Shown here piece by piece: positions 6,177 to 6,674 of a stretch of 6,674 bases of DNA. Location: NCBI GenBank assembly GCA_919903585.1, contig CAKKST010000026.1, positions 1 to 6,674 of the forward strand, written 5' to 3'. The notes beneath the pieces were generated by a model. That model was not told where the DNA came from and did no database searches. It was given only the letters and a program-made list of their open reading frames with translations. Position 1 is the stretch's first letter, and every line of letters begins with the position of its first letter. Source of the DNA: Nitrospiria bacterium (GTDB taxonomy: Bacteria; Nitrospirota; CAKKRA01; 9FT-COMBO-42-15). Both the position numbers and the translations under genes were made by a program.

Positions 6177-6451
6177 TTTTTACCTCCTAAATATTTCCTT
6201 GTTGCTTTGCTGTTTGGGATTACTGTTTTCAGGAATATTTTTTCGTTATCCTCAACATATGGCACAGAATAGATATAATCTTCAATCTTTACCAGAAAAA
6301 CTCTCTGATTCGGATATTTTGCCGGATTCGGATGTTTTACTCGGTCAATCAAATCTCCCGATGCTATTGCCAACTCAACCTGTTCAAATGACACACCTCG
6401 CATTTTCTTGAGTATTTCATTTTTCTCATCATTCCAGTCAAAATATTTCAT
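6173..6451 (-). CDS. BrnT/DUF497-like toxin of a type II toxin-antitoxin system
   Basis: The 92-residue basic protein begins MKYFDWNDEKNEILKKMRGV, followed by SFEQVELAI, the hallmark opening of the BrnT/DUF497 family (F-x-W-D-x-x-K-N, then a Lys/Arg-rich helix and G-[IV]-S-F-E). A central beta-rich part contains PNQRVFLVKIEDYIYSVPYV, and the end NEKIFLKTVIPNSKATRKYL matches the family's closing strand and K-A-T helix. BrnT proteins have an RNase-like fold and inhibit translation by cleaving RNA; activity here is inferred from family. The ATG has only a weak AGG as ribosome binding site, in contrast to the antitoxin, which would keep toxin synthesis low. It is first in the transcript and is coupled to the CopG-type antitoxin through ATGA. 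Confidence 0.83.
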   Translation of the reverse strand: MKYFDWNDEKNEILKKMRGVSFEQVELAIASGDLIDRVKHPNPAKYPNQRVFLVKIEDYIYSVPYVEDNEKIFLKTVIPNSKATRKYLGGKK

Positions 6452-6467
6452 AAGCGTGTGCCTATTG

Positions 6468-6508
6468 TATTCTTTTTATAGAATAACATTGATTTCTGTT
6501 TCTGTCAA
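6468..6508 (-). promoter_or_regulatory. Toxin-antitoxin promoter with operator-like dyad
   Basis: On the minus strand a perfect -35 TTGACA (6503-6508) is followed after exactly 17 bp by TATTCT (6480-6485) as -10, putting the start near 6473 and giving a leader of about 22 nt. A 6-bp perfect inverted repeat, TATTCT (6468-6473) with AGAATA (6480-6485) around a 6-nt AT spacer, covers the -10 and the start site. That is where a ribbon-helix-helix antitoxin would bind to repress its own operon. Autoregulation is inferred from family behaviour and dyad position. Confidence 0.55.
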
Positions 6509-6521
6509 TGTATTACATTCA

Positions 6522-6537
6522 TTTGAGACCTAACACC
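6522..6537. repeat. Degenerate REP-like motif TTTGAGACCTAACACC
   Basis: The segment resembles the TTTGAGACCTGACCCC form of REP-type ends with two changes. It shares TTTGAGACC with 108-116 at the other end of the window. It lies 71 bp upstream of the toxin start, while GGGGTCTGAC lies beyond the antitoxin, so the pair is bracketed by two related but diverged motifs. The minus strand reads GTTAGGT at 6528-6534, which also fits GTTRRRY. The evidence is motif similarity only. Confidence 0.25.
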
Positions 6538-6674
6538 TGAAATCACAAATGTAAATGGTGACCACCTTAATTCTAAGGGTAAGGGGATAGCAGAATATAT
6601 TTGTAAGGATACATCAGTTGTGACGAGATATTTGAGGGAGAAGGGGGATTTGGGGGCAGAGGTTGAAAGGGTGA
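6527..6674 (+). pseudogene. C-terminal helix-turn-helix fragment, REP-associated/IS200-like transposase type, 5' part missing
   Basis: The plus-strand frame is open from a TGA at 6524-6526 to the window edge (49 codons) with no ATG, GTG or TTG until 6632, so any start is absent. The translation ends with GKGIAEYICKDTSVVTRYL and then REKGDLGAEVERV. The I-A-x-Y, D-x-S-V-V-T-R-Y-L pattern is a helix-turn-helix like the DnaA-type DNA-binding tail of many REP-associated tyrosine transposases, which often close with a similar EVERV/RVEEV helix. The catalytic HUH domain is not present upstream; the toxin promoter lies there instead, divergently. This suggests a truncated element or the end of a degraded gene continuing past the window. 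A caveat is that the GAGAAGGGGGATTTGGGGG stretch (6637-6655) looks like dispersed intergenic repeat sequence and could have contributed these codons. Confidence 0.4.

Noticed and set aside
6199..6411. Plus-strand 70-codon frame opposite the toxin
   Set aside because: It is a shadow of the toxin gene; the toxin reading has family motifs, a promoter and coupling to the antitoxin.

Overview
The window comes from a Gram-negative-type bacterial chromosome with moderate GC content and tight gene packing. The style of the proteins and the CCTCCCTTT/AAAGGGAGG-type intergenic repeat would fit a Nitrospirota, Desulfobacterota or related candidate-phylum genome. That placement is an impression, not a demonstration. 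Most of the window is ordinary core-genome content, and the last 1.1 kb is an accessory patch.

Layout: (1) 1-203 is non-coding. It holds a compact element built from two perfect 9-bp hairpins inside an outer stem (12-87), then a sigma70-like promoter. (2) 204-279 is tRNA-Asn(GUU) with an encoded CCA. (3) 283-4124 is a leftward three-gene operon: a beta-CASP metallo-beta-lactamase-fold ribonuclease, RNase R (rnr), and a small membrane-anchored or lipoprotein-like protein whose C-terminus appears frameshifted. The first two genes overlap by ATGA. The third starts 6 bp after rnr, with its Shine-Dalgarno overlapping the rnr stop. (4) 4125-4321 is a divergent promoter region with two GATTACAC-type direct repeats. 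(5) 4340-5557 is rightward dinB (DNA polymerase IV). (6) 5558-5885 is a decayed stretch. It contains a frameshifted coding relic on the minus strand that converges on dinB, and an unreported 53-codon ORF with an AGGAGG ribosome binding site and one predicted membrane helix. (7) 5886-6451 is a leftward type II toxin-antitoxin pair (BrnT/DUF497-like toxin, CopG/ribbon-helix-helix antitoxin) with its own promoter and an operator-like dyad. (8) 6527-6674 is an open stretch without a start codon. It resembles the C-terminal helix-turn-helix of REP-associated/IS200-like transposases and runs off the window.

How the genes relate: the leftward operon couples an RNA endo/exonuclease of the CPSF-like class with a processive 3'-5' exoribonuclease, so it is best read as an RNA-turnover unit. 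The role of the small third protein is unknown. dinB is an independent divergent unit. The toxin-antitoxin pair and the degenerate sequences around it look like an insertion and decay zone. I did not find a convincing undescribed multi-gene system. The items most worth checking are the frameshifted third gene of the RNA operon, the small membrane ORF behind the toxin-antitoxin pair, and the degenerate recombination-like or REP-like motifs that bracket the pair.
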